Shown: piece by piece, positions 63,032 through 64,000 of the stretch | Layout of the letters: each line of letters opens with the position of its first letter | Position numbering within the stretch: position 1 is the first letter of the stretch | Origin: JBKBIP01 sp046297495 | GTDB taxonomy: Bacteria > Planctomycetota > Planctomycetia > Gemmatales > Gemmataceae | NCBI GenBank assembly: GCA_046297495.1 | Contig: JBKBIP010000001.1 | Coordinates: 1 to 64,000 of the forward strand | Direction of reading: 5' to 3' | DNA: 64,000 nucleotides | Made by a program: the position numbers and the translations under genes | Notes under the pieces: generated by a model | Database searches by the model: none | Told to the model about the DNA's origin: nothing | What the model saw: only the letters and a program-made list of their open reading frames with translations

Positions 63032-63985
63032 TCACGTTACCGGCCCATACAGCGCGTTCCACTGCTGGGCCAAGGGCTGCGTCTGCTCGGTGAGCTTGGC
63101 CAGCTCGTCGGCGGTGAGAGGTTGATACGAGCGCACCCAACCCAGGTTCTGCTTTAACTCCTCCGTGTCATGCATACCGACCACCACCACGCTGACATGA
63201 GGAAGACCTAATGCGTAGCGTAGGGCATCCTGGCGCAGCGCGTCGGGCATCCGGCCTCCTTTGGGATTGCGTTGGCCCCCCGACATGCCGCCGAAGACTT
63301 TCATGGCCGCCAGGCCGATGTTCTTTTTGGCGGCGACTGGCCAGACCTTGTTCTCGAAGTCGTAGATGTGCCGAGCCACCAGGCTGACCGCGTTCATCAT
63401 CACGTCGTAATCCCATTCCGCCATCGCCTTGAGGAACCAGCCGGGCCGGTTGTGGCCGCTGACGCCGATGAAACGCGTCAAGCCGTCGCGCTGGGCCTTC
63501 TCCAATGCCTTGCACACGCCGTCGGCGGCATGGATTTGATCGGGAGACATTCGATTATCACCAATGCTGTGGGCGTACACCAGGTCGGCTTGGTCGATTC
63601 GCAGCTCGGCCAAGTTCTTCTTGAGCAGAGCCAGGGCCTTGTCGCCGTTCGGTTCGAAGCATTTGGTCACGACAAACGCTTCCTTGCGACGCTCCTTGAG
63701 CACCTGTCCCAAGTATGCCTGCGCCTTGCCATAGCCAGCGAATTCCGGCGCGGTGTCGAGGTAGGTCACGCCCCGATTCAGGCATTCGTGATAGAACGCA
63801 ACCGCCTCCTTTTCGGGACGGTAGCCGGCGGGGGCAGTTCCCAGGCCCAGCACCGGCACCTTGACCTGCGTGCGGCCCAAGACACGTTGCGGCAACGGCA
63901 TGTCGTCCGCTGCTGGCGTGGCAGTGGCGGCCAGGGCCAAGGCCGTCGAGGCGCCGGCGCTTTTGAGAAAATCACGCCGCGACAC
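63032..63985 (-). CDS. Exported aldo/keto reductase (start may lie beyond the window)
   Basis: A 317-residue aldo/keto reductase with a Tat-like signal (SRRDFLKSAGASTALALAATATPAA). The catalytic tetrad is placeable: Asp in YLDTAPEF with Tyr in GYGKAQ, Lys in FVVTKCF and His in VYAHSIGD. The NADPH-binding end is SVVVVGMHDTEEL. The only start codon inside the window is a GTG at 63985; the frame remains open to the edge (EPTGN before the GTG), so the true start is probably past position 64000. Confidence 0.9.
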   Translation of the reverse strand: MSRRDFLKSAGASTALALAATATPAADDMPLPQRVLGRTQVKVPVLGLGTAPAGYRPEKEAVAFYHECLNRGVTYLDTAPEFAGYGKAQAYLGQVLKERRKEAFVVTKCFEPNGDKALALLKKNLAELRIDQADLVYAHSIGDNRMSPDQIHAADGVCKALEKAQRDGLTRFIGVSGHNRPGWFLKAMAEWDYDVMMNAVSLVARHIYDFENKVWPVAAKKNIGLAAMKVFGGMSGGQRNPKGGRMPDALRQDALRYALGLPHVSVVVVGMHDTEELKQNLGWVRSYQPLTADELAKLTEQTQPLAQQWNALYGPVT

Positions 63986-64000
63986 GTTGCCAGTTGGTTC

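Overview
The window looks like a chromosomal contig from a planctomycete, most likely a Gemmataceae-type member. The evidence is the gene content. There are two DUF1501/PSCyt-DUF1549-DUF1553 gene sets, a PVC-type haem protein with a C-terminal CxxCH, several Tat-like secreted proteins beginning (S)RRDFL, a PEP-CTERM protein, ECF sigma factors, Hanks-type kinases, a Uma2 protein, and a tetrahydromethanopterin (H4MPT) C1 gene set of the kind known from Planctomycetes and methylotrophs. GC content is high and genes are mostly single or in short runs on both strands. There is no prophage, intact IS element, CRISPR array, rRNA or recognisable tRNA. One 10-N assembly gap lies just after serS, and the sequence on both sides of it is corrupted.

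Layout. 0.5-3.1 kb: clpC with a strong terminator. 3.1-8.2 kb, minus strand: a Tyr/Pro-repeat secreted protein, a Ser/Thr kinase remnant, two ECF sigma factors, and a histidine kinase/response regulator pair. 8.4-20 kb: MFS transporter, enolase-superfamily enzyme, WD40 protein, PutA-type proline catabolic enzyme, divergent kinase, ribH, LarA-like protein, rsmE and a Pro-rich membrane protein. 20-25.7 kb: two small membrane proteins, a regulator with a degenerate sigma-54-activator fold, citrate synthase, a small conserved-looking protein and serS. 25.9-37 kb, minus strand: two planctomycete DUF1501/cytochrome sets, a UxaA-type dehydratase, a Uma2 gene and a DUF1801 pseudogene. 37.6-44.9 kb, plus strand: a GDPD-esterase fusion, aspS, a secreted serpin and DAHP synthase. 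45-53.4 kb, minus strand: DUF3500 protein, HD/OB-fold nuclease-like protein, clpX, a SHOCT-like membrane protein and the large PVC haem protein. 53.5-56.7 kb: the H4MPT set (ATP-grasp, mch, MptN-like ligase). 56.8-64 kb: PEP-CTERM protein, DAO-family oxidase, a KS / KS-like / ACP / acyltransferase lipid cluster and an aldo/keto reductase.

The most interesting signal is the leader of the DAHP synthase gene. A 39-codon open frame (43616-43735) contains the run FWFWYWF, so all three aromatic amino acids, the end products of the pathway. It is followed by a strong intrinsic terminator and by a segment that can form a mutually exclusive antiterminator, placed as ribosome-mediated attenuation requires. 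Upstream of it, behind a good promoter, is a roughly 210-nt region with several strong nested hairpins that I cannot assign to a known RNA family.

The second theme is a dense population of short palindromic intergenic repeats. At least six families can be told apart. One (arms GATTCATCGGTT...AACCGATGAATC) has five full or near-full copies and one half copy in 64 kb, all between genes. Other families have landed inside or at the edge of coding sequences: in the linker of PutA, in the N-terminal segment of the PVC haem protein, and at the serS stop codon.
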